8,430 bases of DNA from an uncultured Parasphingopyxis sp. (GCA_905479515.1 CAJQMX010000221.1:1-8430), one strand, 5' to 3'. Positions 1 to 7,168 are shown, counted from the stretch's first letter. A program made the numbers and translations. Notes: generated by a model not told the origin, from the sequence alone.

Positions 1-1062
1 GAAGCCGATGCCGCACAGCATGGCCGTTCCGTATATCTGCAGCCAGGTTGCCCCGCGCAACTTGCCGGCGATACCGAACTTCACCGCGAGCCAGACGCTT
101 CCGAAAATACCAATCTGCTTGCCCAAAAACAGGCCCAGAGCGATGCCAAGTGGCAGCGGGGCGAGGATTTGATCAGTCCCCATACCGGTCAGATTCACGC
201 CCGCATTGGCGAAGCCGAAGATCGGCACAATGAAAAATGCACTCCAGGGCGTAATTGCATGTTCCATCTTATGCAGCGGACTATCGACAGCATCGGGTGC
301 GCCCGGCGTCTTGGTGATCGGAATCAGCATTGCGGCAAGCACCCCGGCGATTGTCGCATGAACCCCCGATAACAACACGCAATACCAGAGCAGCACCGCC
401 AGCACGATATAGGGGAGCAGGCGTTTGACCCCGGTGGCGTTCAAATAATACATGATGCCAAGCACGATCGCGGCAGCGAAAAGCCAGATAGTGGCAAGCG
501 ACGGCGTGTAAACCAGTGCGATAATCGCGACAGCGCCCATATCGTCTACAATAGCGACTGTGACCAGAAAGAGCTTGAGCGAGGTCGGCGCGCGCTTGCC
601 GAGCAATGCCAGCACACCGATCGCAAAGGCGATATCGGTCGCCGCCGGAATCGCCCAACCATTGGCCAGCTCAGGCACGTCCCGTGTGAAAAAGAGGAAA
701 ATGATAGCAGGTACGGCCATACCGGCAGCAGCAGCGATAATCGGCAACCGGCGCTTTTCCCAACTCGATAGCCGGCCATCAACAAATTCACGTTTGATCT
801 CGAGCCCGACGAGAAAGAAGAATATCGCCATCAACCCGTCATTGATCCACAAATGAAGCGACATAGGCCCCAGTTTGCTGGTCAATTCCGGGCTAAAAAT
901 CGGGCCCATATTGTCATGCAGGATATGATGATAGGCGTCGTAGAAACTGCTATTGGCGACAATCATCGCCAATATCGCCGCCGCCATCAGAACGATGCCG
1001 CCCGATGCTTCGCTTTTCAGAAAAGTCCGCAGCGCAGATCGTACACCCAAGCGTTCAGCCAT
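1..1062 (-). CDS. nhaA: Na+/H+ antiporter NhaA (partial, C-terminus outside window)
   Basis: Electroneutrality-breaking inner-membrane antiporter that expels Na+ (or Li+) in exchange for protons and so controls cytoplasmic Na+ and pH. 354 codons are present, starting from the ATG at 1062 and running off the left edge; by comparison with the 388-residue E. coli protein about 50 residues are missing. Seen directly: an N-terminal SEASGG stretch, the hallmark GLEIKREF segment (about residues 86-93), PAATDIAFAIG with D143 (E. coli D133), the ion-binding aspartate pair D173-D174 in IVDDMGAV (E. coli D163/D164), SGVHATIAGV, and K315 in GKQIGI (E. coli K300). The last visible residues are LCGIGF. All catalytic positions are therefore intact. 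A good ribosome-binding site, AGGGAG, lies 5 bases upstream (1068-1073, minus strand), which supports this start. The gene is divergent from the glycosyltransferase. Family assignment is very secure. Confidence 0.97.
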   Translation of the reverse strand, partial: MAERLGVRSALRTFLKSEASGGIVLMAAAILAMIVANSSFYDAYHHILHDNMGPIFSPELTSKLGPMSLHLWINDGLMAIFFFLVGLEIKREFVDGRLSSWEKRRLPIIAAAAGMAVPAIIFLFFTRDVPELANGWAIPAATDIAFAIGVLALLGKRAPTSLKLFLVTVAIVDDMGAVAIIALVYTPSLATIWLFAAAIVLGIMYYLNATGVKRLLPYIVLAVLLWYCVLLSGVHATIAGVLAAMLIPITKTPGAPDAVDSPLHKMEHAITPWSAFFIVPIFGFANAGVNLTGMGTDQILAPLPLGIALGLFLGKQIGIFGSVWLAVKFGIAGKLRGATWLQIYGTAMLCGIGF

Positions 1063-1147
1063 ATTCACTCCCTTGTTCGCGCATTGCTCTAGTGGGTAAT
1101 GGAGCCGATGAAAACCGGGTCTGCTTCCGTGAGCCGGACTTTTGCTC

Positions 1148-1153
1148 TATAAA
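1148..1153 (+). promoter_or_regulatory. Candidate -10 box for the glycosyltransferase operon
   Basis: The hexamer TATAAA lies in the 129-base gap between the divergent nhaA and glycosyltransferase starts, 38 bases before the ATG at 1192. A -35 partner at a 17-base spacing would be TTCCGT (1125-1130), a poor match to TTGACA, so the call rests mainly on the -10 box. If it is real, transcription starts near 1160, leaving a leader of about 30 bases. No comparable promoter could be assigned for nhaA. Confidence 0.3.
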
Positions 1154-1182
1154 CTGCGTGAACGCTTTTGGGGCAAGCGGGC

Positions 1183-1189
1183 AGGGGGG
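1183..1189 (+). promoter_or_regulatory. Ribosome-binding site that decides the glycosyltransferase start
   Basis: The purine run AGGGGGG ends two bases before the ATG at 1192; its AGGGG core is four bases away, close but workable. The only longer in-frame option is a TTG at 1168, which has no Shine-Dalgarno-like sequence in front of it and would place this purine run inside the coding region. The ATG at 1192 is therefore preferred. Confidence 0.55.
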
Positions 1190-1191
1190 AA

Positions 1192-2586
1192 ATGCAGGGG
1201 GCTGAATCGCTTTTGGAGCTTGCCGGTTTGGCGTTCCGCGAACTGGCCCTTTTCGCCGCCTTCGGGTTTCTTCTCGGAGCGATCGATACCCTAGCAATCG
1301 ACATATTATACGGCTGGCGAACGATCCACAGCTGGGTAAGTCCCGGCAAAGCGAAACACCGTATTTTGGCAGACCTGCCATTGCCCAAACGAATGGGCCG
1401 CCACGCGGTATTCATCCCCGCATGGGATGAGGCCGCAGTCATCGGGGCGATGCTCGAAAGCACAGTTTGGCGATTTGCAGGTCAGGATTGCCGGCTCTTT
1501 GTCGGCTGCTATCCCAATGATCCGGCCACGATTGCCGAGATCAAGGCTGTGGCGGAGCGCGCCGCGATTATTCGGATGGTTCTGTGTCCCAATCCCGGTC
1601 CGACGACCAAGGCCGACTGCCTCAACACCTTGTGGGAAGAACTTGAACGCGAAGAGCTGCGCATGGGCATGCGTTTCAAATCGATCATTCTTCACGATGC
1701 CGAAGATGTCGTTCATCCGGCAGAGATAGCGCTTTTCGACCGGCTAATCGAACATCATGACCTTGTTCAGATTCCGGTGATACCGTTGCCTCACCCTCGT
1801 TCCCGCTGGATTGCAGGACATTATTGTGACGAATTTGCCGAGTCTCACAGCAAGGATCTGGTCGTCCGCGACAGTCTTGGGGCGGGCGTGCCTTCAGCAG
1901 GGGTTGGATGCGCGATTTCGAGACAAGCGCTTGGTAGGCTGGCCAAAGAACGAGGAGGTAGGCCGTTTGACGCCGATAGCCTGACAGAAGATTATGAGCT
2001 TGGCCTGTCGCTCGCCGAACGCGGCAGGAACGGGCGTTTCATTCGCTGCCATGATGACGCGACTGATGAGCTGATCGCCGTTCACGCCCATTTCCCTGCA
2101 ACGCTAAGCGAATCTGTGCGGCAGAAAACGCGCTGGGTCGCCGGGATCGCGCTCTACGGTTGGGAAAGGCTGGGTTGGCATGCCACCATCGCGGATTTGT
2201 GGATGCGGGTGCGTGATCGCAGCACCATTCTGGCAGCGATGATATTGCTGGCGGCCTATCTCGCCGCCATACTCGGGTTCGGCCTTTTGATCATCGCGTC
2301 GACAACGGTCTATGCCATCCCCGAAATGCCACCCCTTCTCGGCTATATCCTCACTGCCAATTTCGGATTGCTATTGTGGAGGCTGACGATCCGGGCCAGT
2401 TTCACAGGGCATAATTATGGCTGGCGCGAAGGGTTGCTCGCGATACCGCGCGCCGTCATTTCCAATATTATCGCGATCATGGCCGCCCGGCGCGCCATGA
2501 CACACTATGTATTCGCCCGGCGGGATTACCCGCCGGCATGGGACAAGACCCAGCATATCTTTCCGGACGCTGCCGCTCCGCGATGA
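1192..2586 (+). CDS. NfrB-like inner-membrane family 2 glycosyltransferase, lacking the C-terminal MshEN region
   Basis: Predicted processive-type glycosyltransferase resembling the N-terminal part of E. coli NfrB (phage N4 adsorption protein B), which makes a secreted polysaccharide at the inner membrane. From the ATG at 1192 it has 464 residues. An N-terminal hydrophobic helix (about residues 10-35) precedes the GT-A domain. Matching motifs are PAWDEAAVIG, CYPNDPAT, NPGPTTKADCLN, the donor/metal-binding HDAED (168-172), GVPSAGVG, TED (265-267) and RQKTRW (310-315), a variant of the QxxRW acceptor-site motif. At least two membrane helices follow (about 345-371 and 385-405), then an amphipathic stretch and AWDKTQHIFP. 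This last motif corresponds to AWDKTTHDFP in NfrB, after which E. coli NfrB continues for roughly 270 residues including MshEN; here the protein stops six residues later. The stop overlaps the next start, so the two are probably translationally coupled. The polysaccharide made is unknown. Confidence 0.9.
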   Translation: MQGAESLLELAGLAFRELALFAAFGFLLGAIDTLAIDILYGWRTIHSWVSPGKAKHRILADLPLPKRMGRHAVFIPAWDEAAVIGAMLESTVWRFAGQDCRLFVGCYPNDPATIAEIKAVAERAAIIRMVLCPNPGPTTKADCLNTLWEELEREELRMGMRFKSIILHDAEDVVHPAEIALFDRLIEHHDLVQIPVIPLPHPRSRWIAGHYCDEFAESHSKDLVVRDSLGAGVPSAGVGCAISRQALGRLAKERGGRPFDADSLTEDYELGLSLAERGRNGRFIRCHDDATDELIAVHAHFPATLSESVRQKTRWVAGIALYGWERLGWHATIADLWMRVRDRSTILAAMILLAAYLAAILGFGLLIIASTTVYAIPEMPPLLGYILTANFGLLLWRLTIRASFTGHNYGWREGLLAIPRAVISNIIAIMAARRAMTHYVFARRDYPPAWDKTQHIFPDAAAPR

Positions 2587-3611
2587 TGAAGTTCACACCG
2601 CCCGTCCGTTTTATCACGGCCATCCTGACGATATGGATCGGGTTGCGCGTGATATTCTGGACACCTTCCGATTTGCCACCCCCGCTTATCCAGATGCCCA
2701 GTTCTTTATTGCCGACCTCGCCGGCTTTGCAAGCGCTCGAAGCGTCCAGCCCAGATGCAAACTCATCCCACGCATCCATATTCCTTCATCCGGTTGCGCA
2801 TGGAGGCATTTATGAACGACAAGCGACAGTTTCCCGGGTTCCCGGCTTTGTTGTTTCGCCCCCAACGGCTGGCGTAAATTGCGGCGCACGGTGCACACCT
2901 ACGCATCTCGCCGCGCATATCCCGCCCCGCAACCCCTCCACGCCCGCCTCAACTCCGGTAGCAGCTCGACGGTTCAGTCTCTCGTCCTGGGTACAATGGC
3001 GCTCCGGCAGCAGCGTAAATGCACTCGCGAGTGACGGGGAGTTGGGCGGCAGCCAAGCAGGGATAGGTATTCGTTATAGGATCACGCGCGGCGCGGGAAT
3101 CGAAGCGGCGCTGGCTGCACGCCTTTCTCGGCCGCTCGAAAGAGGCAAGGGAGCGGAAGCCGCCATCGGCATCGCGCTGCATCCATCCGCGCAAATCCCG
3201 GTTGTGCTAATAGCGGAGCGGAGAATCGGACTGGACAATGGCGGGCGCAATGCCTGGTCGTTGGGTATGGTAGGCGGGCTCTACCGCCAGCCCCTGCCGC
3301 TGGGTCTTGAGCTCGATGGCTATGCGCAGGCCGGTATCGTCGGCACCCGGCGCCGTGATCTGTATGGGGATGTCGCGCTGGTGGTGTCGCAACCGATCGC
3401 GCTTTCCGAGCGCAGCACATTGTCGTTCGGCGGCGGTGTTTGGGCAGGCGCGCAGCCAGGTGTTTCCCGAATCGATATCGGCCCTGAAGCCAGTGTCCGC
3501 TTTCCTGCGGGCGACAGCGGTGCTCGCCTTTCGCTCGGCTGGCGTCAGCGGATTTCCGGCTCCGCTTCGCCCGGCTCTGGCCCCGTGCTAACATTAGGTA
3601 CAGATTTTTAG
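2583..3611 (+). CDS. Predicted outer-membrane beta-barrel protein with N-terminal helix and Pro-rich linker
   Basis: 342-residue protein of no named function. The tandem ATGATG at 2583-2588 overlaps the glycosyltransferase TGA (2584-2586) and lacks a clear Shine-Dalgarno sequence, which fits translation by coupling; either ATG could be used. Domains seen: a hydrophobic helix at about residues 8-26 (ends FWTP, no clear AxA cleavage site); a low-complexity Pro/Ser/Ala-rich stretch at about 27-130 with two cysteines, C100 and C104; then about 210 residues of alternating short beta-type strands rich in Gly and Arg (GIGIRYRI, LDGYAQAGIVG, LSLGWRQRI) that end in LTLGTDF. A terminal Phe with alternating hydrophobics is the classic outer-membrane assembly (BAM) signal. 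By position it is the likely partner of the NfrB-like transferase, taking the place of NfrA, but it is far smaller than NfrA and shows no TPR repeats. It may form a pore for glycan export or anchor glycan at the surface; this is inference. Cleaved secretion versus a retained inner-membrane anchor cannot be settled by eye. Confidence 0.75.
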   Translation: MMKFTPPVRFITAILTIWIGLRVIFWTPSDLPPPLIQMPSSLLPTSPALQALEASSPDANSSHASIFLHPVAHGGIYERQATVSRVPGFVVSPPTAGVNCGARCTPTHLAAHIPPRNPSTPASTPVAARRFSLSSWVQWRSGSSVNALASDGELGGSQAGIGIRYRITRGAGIEAALAARLSRPLERGKGAEAAIGIALHPSAQIPVVLIAERRIGLDNGGRNAWSLGMVGGLYRQPLPLGLELDGYAQAGIVGTRRRDLYGDVALVVSQPIALSERSTLSFGGGVWAGAQPGVSRIDIGPEASVRFPAGDSGARLSLGWRQRISGSASPGSGPVLTLGTDF

Positions 3612-3680
3612 CGCAAAGCCGTACGACAGCGCAGACTCCATCTTCCGCTCCGCCTTCAAAATCGGTAGGTCAGAGCCAGA

Positions 3681-4595
3681 ATGGACATTTACCTTCCGAT
3701 CGCTGAAATCTCCGTCAACGCGTTTGTCATCATCCTGCTCGGTGGCCTTGTCGGCATATTGTCTGGCATGTTCGGTGTTGGCGGCGGTTTTCTGACGACG
3801 CCGCTCCTGATCTTTTTTGGCATTTCGCCGGCGGTAGCCGTAGCATCTTCGACAACGCAGATCACAGGGGCCAGCGTTTCGGGTGTTGCCGCACATGCGC
3901 AGCGCAAGGGTGTCGATTTTCGTATGGGCGGCGTATTGATTGCCGGCGGGGTATTCGGAACCATTGCCGGTGGTTTCCTGTTCCTGAAACTGCAACAGGC
4001 CGGGCAGATCGATGTCGTGGTCGGCTTATTATATGTCATCCTGCTGGCCGGTATCGGCCTTCTTATGATCCGTGAAGCATTGACGGTAATCAAGGCGCGG
4101 CAAACCGGCATCCCTATCAAGCCACCCGTTCGCCGGCACCATCCGCTGATCGCAGCGCTGCCACTGCGCTGGCGGTTTTACGGATCGGGGCTCTACATCT
4201 CTCCGCTTGCACCATTCGGTGTCGGGTTCGCAGTGGGCACATTGACGGTGATGCTCGGCATTGGTGGCGGGTTCGTGCTCGTGCCCGCCATGATTTACCT
4301 GCTCGGCATGTCGACCCGGGTAGTTGTCGGCACGTCCTTGTTCCAGATCCTGTTCGTCGCAGCCGCGACCACCATGGTACACGCCTTGACCACCCAGGCC
4401 GTTGATATCGTGCTCGCCATATTATTGTTGTTGGGCAGCGTGACCGGTGCACAGATTGGCGCGCGGCTGTCGACACGCATCAATGCAGAGTGGCTAAGGC
4501 TGTTCCTTGCGGCTTTGTGTATTCTGGTCGCCATTCGCATGGGCCTGGGCCTGGGTTGGCGACCTGATGAAATCTACTCGATCGAGATCACATGA
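3681..4595 (+). CDS. TSUP-family permease (TauE/SafE type), probable anion exporter
   Basis: 304-residue polytopic inner-membrane protein of the TauE/SafE (TSUP, COG0730) family, whose characterised members move sulfite, sulfonates or related organosulfur anions. The internal two-fold repeat is clear: each half opens with the glycine-rich signature, GMFGVGGGF at residues 29-37 and MLGIGGGF at 191-198, each followed by the family pattern of a short loop and small-residue helix (SSTTQITGASVSG in the first half, VGTSLFQILFVAA in the second). About eight membrane helices are expected. The halves are joined by a basic, Pro/His-containing loop at about 138-175, longer than in minimal family members. 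The ATG at 3681 follows a weak GGTCAG-like site 69 bases after the barrel gene, so it may be in the same operon or have its own promoter; none was recognised. The stop overlaps the next start by four bases (ATGA), tying it to the TIGR02186 gene. The substrate cannot be read from sequence. Confidence 0.92.
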   Translation: MDIYLPIAEISVNAFVIILLGGLVGILSGMFGVGGGFLTTPLLIFFGISPAVAVASSTTQITGASVSGVAAHAQRKGVDFRMGGVLIAGGVFGTIAGGFLFLKLQQAGQIDVVVGLLYVILLAGIGLLMIREALTVIKARQTGIPIKPPVRRHHPLIAALPLRWRFYGSGLYISPLAPFGVGFAVGTLTVMLGIGGGFVLVPAMIYLLGMSTRVVVGTSLFQILFVAAATTMVHALTTQAVDIVLAILLLLGSVTGAQIGARLSTRINAEWLRLFLAALCILVAIRMGLGLGWRPDEIYSIEIT

Positions 4596-5353
4596 ACAGG
4601 CTCCGCATCCTGTTCTTCCTGGCCCTTGTGCCGATGCTCATGGGGCAGGCCCGGCCTCGGCTCGTGCCGGCCGTCGATCAGGAGCAGATCGAGATCATCT
4701 ACAGCTTCACCGGCGCTGAATTGATGGTCTATGGCGCGATCCTCTATCCAAATGGACGTGTGCCAGATGAACCGGTTGATATCGTCGTCGTTCTTAAAGG
4801 CCCCGAACAATCCATCCTGGTGCGCGAAAAGCAGCAGCGGATGGGTATCTGGATGAATTTCGCCCAGGCACGCTTCCGCTCGGCTCCGGCCTTTTACGCG
4901 CTGGCCAGTGCCCGGCCGATTGACGAGATTGTCGACGAACGGACGGCCGCCATTTACGAACTCGGGATAGACAGCCTGCAATTGTCACCCGCCAGCGCCA
5001 ATCCGCCGGAAGAAGCGCGGCGCTTCGACGAGGGCCTGGTCGACCTGAGGGGCCGCAATGGCCTTTATATCGAGCAACTTGATGCGGTCGAAGTCACGCA
5101 AGGCGTGCTATATAATGCCCGGATCAACATTCCCGCCCGTGTACCGGTCGGCGAATATACAGCGGAAACCTTCCTTATCCAGAATGGCAGGGTACTGGCA
5201 GGCGAAGTTCGCGAAATCCGGATCAACAAATCCGGATTTGAGCGGTTCGTTGCCAGTGCAGCGGCCGAACACGGCTTTCTTTATGGGCTAGCCGCCGTTT
5301 TCGTCTCGCTGCTTCTTGGCTGGCTGGCGGGAGTCCTGTTCCGGCGTATTTGA
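4592..5353 (+). CDS. TIGR02186 (Alph_Pro_TM) family membrane-anchored periplasmic protein
   Basis: 253-residue protein matching the uncharacterised alphaproteobacterial family TIGR02186/PF09608, recognised by the ELMVYGAI, DIVVVLKGP and GIWMN segments. An N-terminal signal sequence (about residues 1-20, ending MGQARP) leads into a roughly 200-residue region that should be periplasmic and reads as beta-rich (IEIIYSFTGAELMVYGAI; YNARINIPARVPVGEYTAETFLI). A single membrane helix at about 229-249 ends in RRI, giving a C-terminal tail-anchor with the positive end in the cytoplasm. The start codon overlaps the permease stop as ATGA, so expression is probably coupled. The family commonly sits beside a TauE/SafE permease in alphaproteobacteria, which suggests a periplasmic partner or substrate-handling subunit for that transporter; no biochemical role is established to my knowledge. 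No conserved cysteines, heme motifs or metal motifs were seen in the periplasmic part. Confidence 0.88.
   Translation: MNRLRILFFLALVPMLMGQARPRLVPAVDQEQIEIIYSFTGAELMVYGAILYPNGRVPDEPVDIVVVLKGPEQSILVREKQQRMGIWMNFAQARFRSAPAFYALASARPIDEIVDERTAAIYELGIDSLQLSPASANPPEEARRFDEGLVDLRGRNGLYIEQLDAVEVTQGVLYNARINIPARVPVGEYTAETFLIQNGRVLAGEVREIRINKSGFERFVASAAAEHGFLYGLAAVFVSLLLGWLAGVLFRRI
5214..5239 (+). repeat. Perfect 10-bp stem-loop inside the TIGR02186 coding region
   Basis: AAATCCGGAT (5214-5223) is repeated directly at 5228-5237, where it forms part of the 12-base palindrome AAATCCGGATTT. The first copy also pairs perfectly with ATCCGGATTT (5230-5239) across the six-base loop CAACAA. The segment encodes residues around EIRINKSGF, just before the membrane anchor. 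It is not followed by a T-run, so it is not an obvious intrinsic terminator. Confidence 0.6.
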
Positions 5354-5440
5354 TCCCATATTCTATAGTAAGCAAAAAATTTACCCCTTTCCTGCTAGGG
5401 TTCGGATCGTAAAAAATCACGGGACTGGCGGGACGATATT

Positions 5441-7132
5441 ATGGATGACATCGGGGCTTTTCGGCCAATAACAGACGATGAGGCACAACCGGTAGCTGTT
5501 GCCGTTGGTGAGGACGACCATGACTCGTCGCAGCAGGGCATCGTTATCGGACGCGTGACGGAAATTGCCGGATCGGGTTCGCGTATTGCGGTCGATGCCG
5601 CGACACTCAACGCCGTTCGTTCTGACCCTGACCCGACACTGGCCATGGCGGGCCAAGTTGGCAGTCAGGTAAAAATCCGGGTTGGAGACACTTGGCTTGT
5701 CGCCAATATCCGCACGCTCGCCGCCGACACTCATGATGCCAGTTCAGTTGACGCCTATATAGATTTTCTCGGTGAAGGCATGGTCGTGGAAGGATCAAGC
5801 CGAGTCAAAGGCTTTCGCCGCGGCGTGACGCGCTTTCCCATACCTGGCATGCCCGTTCTGGCGGTATCCGACACCGACATGCGCCAGATGTTCGCGACGG
5901 AAAACCGCGCCCATATCGAAATCGGCAATGTGTATCCGACCAAGGATATTCGCGGAGCGCTGTATGTCGACGCTATGCTCGGCAAGCATTTTGCGGTTCT
6001 TGGATCAACGGGTACCGGCAAATCGACAAGCGTCGCGCTGATCCTGCACAGAATCTGCGAACTCGCACCGGAAAGCCATATCGTAATGGTCGATCCACAT
6101 GGTGAGTATAGTGCTGCCTTCAAGAACGCCGGCGAGATATTCGATGTGAACAATCTCGCGCTGCCTTATTGGCTAATGAATTTTGCGGAACATTGCGAAG
6201 TCCTCATCACCACAACAGGTGCGGACAAGCAGCGGGACCGCGATATTCTCGCAAAATGCCTGCTCGCAGCGCGCAACAAAAGCCGCCTTGCCGAAGACAT
6301 TCCGCAAATGACCGTGGACAGCCCGATACCCTATCTATTGTCCGATCTACTCGCGCTGATCACGACCGAAATGGGTCATCTCGATTCTGCCAATGATACT
6401 GCGCCCTATATGCGGCTCAAGAGCAAGATCGAAGAACTGAAATCCGATCCGCGATACAGCTTCATGTTCTCAGGGATGTTGGTCGCCGATACGATGGCAG
6501 ATTTCGTTAGCCGCGTTTTCCGCCTGCCAGGCAATGGCAAACCGATCTCGATTGTCGATGTGTCGGGAATTCCTTCGGACATTACCGCCGTCGTGGTCGC
6601 CGTTCTCTCGCGCATGGTATTCGATTACGCAATCTGGTCACGCAATGAAGCGCAGCGCCCGATCCTCCTCGTTTGCGAAGAGGCGCATCGGTACATCCCG
6701 GCCAATCATATCAGTTCGGAATCCGCCGTGGGCAACATTCTCAGCCGGATCGCCAAAGAAGGCCGTAAATATGGCGTGTCGCTGGGGCTCATCACACAGC
6801 GGCCGTCCGATCTGGCCGAAGGCGTGCTTTCCCAGTGCGGTACGATCATCGCCATGCGCCTGAACAATGATCGTGACCAAGCCCATGTCCGCTCTGCAAT
6901 GCCCGAAGGCGCACGCGGATTTCTCGATGTAATTCCGGCGCTGCGCAATCGCGAATGCATCGTTTGCGGCGAGGGCGTGTCGGTTCCGATCCGCATTGCG
7001 TTTGACAATCTGGAAGAGGAAAAGCGCCCGGCATCGGGTGACCCCGTGTTCACCGAACTCTGGACACAAGTCGGCGATGAGGCCGGTATCATCGCCCGGA
7101 CGATCAAGCGCTGGCGTAACCAGGGGCGATAG
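5441..7132 (+). CDS. HerA/DUF87-family ATPase (DNA translocase-type)
   Basis: 563-residue hexameric-type P-loop ATPase of the HerA/FtsK superfamily; archaeal HerA pumps DNA and works with the NurA nuclease in end resection. A short acidic N-tail (1-32) is followed by a beta-rich HAS-barrel-like domain (about 33-155, starting GIVIGRV). The ATPase core contains Walker A GSTGTGKST (188-196), the MVDPHGEY element (216-223) typical of HerA, a largely helical insertion at about 250-385, Walker B ILLVCEEAHR (408-417) with E413/E414, and SRIAKEGRKYG (435-445) with a likely arginine finger, then GLITQRPSDL (449-458), the sensor region. The C-terminus (about 505-563) is divergent. The ATG at 5441 has GGCGGGA seven bases upstream (5427-5433). 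The 87-base leader includes an AT-rich patch but no clear promoter. No nurA or other nuclease is adjacent in this window, so its partner and role are open; its size and intact motifs argue for an active enzyme. Confidence 0.9.
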   Translation: MDDIGAFRPITDDEAQPVAVAVGEDDHDSSQQGIVIGRVTEIAGSGSRIAVDAATLNAVRSDPDPTLAMAGQVGSQVKIRVGDTWLVANIRTLAADTHDASSVDAYIDFLGEGMVVEGSSRVKGFRRGVTRFPIPGMPVLAVSDTDMRQMFATENRAHIEIGNVYPTKDIRGALYVDAMLGKHFAVLGSTGTGKSTSVALILHRICELAPESHIVMVDPHGEYSAAFKNAGEIFDVNNLALPYWLMNFAEHCEVLITTTGADKQRDRDILAKCLLAARNKSRLAEDIPQMTVDSPIPYLLSDLLALITTEMGHLDSANDTAPYMRLKSKIEELKSDPRYSFMFSGMLVADTMADFVSRVFRLPGNGKPISIVDVSGIPSDITAVVVAVLSRMVFDYAIWSRNEAQRPILLVCEEAHRYIPANHISSESAVGNILSRIAKEGRKYGVSLGLITQRPSDLAEGVLSQCGTIIAMRLNNDRDQAHVRSAMPEGARGFLDVIPALRNRECIVCGEGVSVPIRIAFDNLEEEKRPASGDPVFTELWTQVGDEAGIIARTIKRWRNQGR

Positions 7133-7151
7133 GCCTCATTATTGAGGCTTA
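7130..7151 (+). terminator. Stem-loop at the end of the HerA gene (possible weak terminator)
   Basis: TAGGCCTCA (7130-7138), which includes the HerA stop codon, can pair with TGAGGCTTA (7143-7151) around the loop TTAT; one of the nine pairs is G-U. Only a short TTG follows rather than a real T-run, so termination would be weak or need help. Confidence 0.4.
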
Positions 7152-7168
7152 TTGACGGTTTGAATTGT

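Noticed and set aside
1168..1191. Eight-residue N-terminal extension of the glycosyltransferase from a TTG codon
   Set aside because: There is no Shine-Dalgarno sequence before the TTG, while a purine-rich site immediately precedes the ATG at 1192; the extension would also be nearly leaderless if the TATAAA box is used.
1306..1716. Minus-strand open frame of 136 residues opposite the glycosyltransferase
   Set aside because: The opposite strand carries a convincing GT2 protein with conserved catalytic motifs; this frame has no motif or ribosome-binding site of note.
2507..2815. Plus-strand frame of 102 residues across the transferase/barrel junction
   Set aside because: It overlaps both real genes out of frame, and the barrel frame has the ATGA junction and continues to a proper outer-membrane C-terminus.
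3082..3594. A 170-residue minus-strand open frame opposite the barrel gene
   Set aside because: It is Arg/His/Pro-rich with no recognisable domain, lies wholly opposite a coupled coding frame with outer-membrane features, and is typical of shadow frames in GC-rich DNA.
3612..3680. Possible terminator or promoter in the gap before the TSUP permease
   Set aside because: No stem with a T-run and no credible -35/-10 pair could be found by eye.
5441..7132. HerA gene as the marker of an anti-phage defence island
   Set aside because: No effector, restriction, toxin or mobile-element gene accompanies it, and the surroundings are housekeeping and envelope genes.
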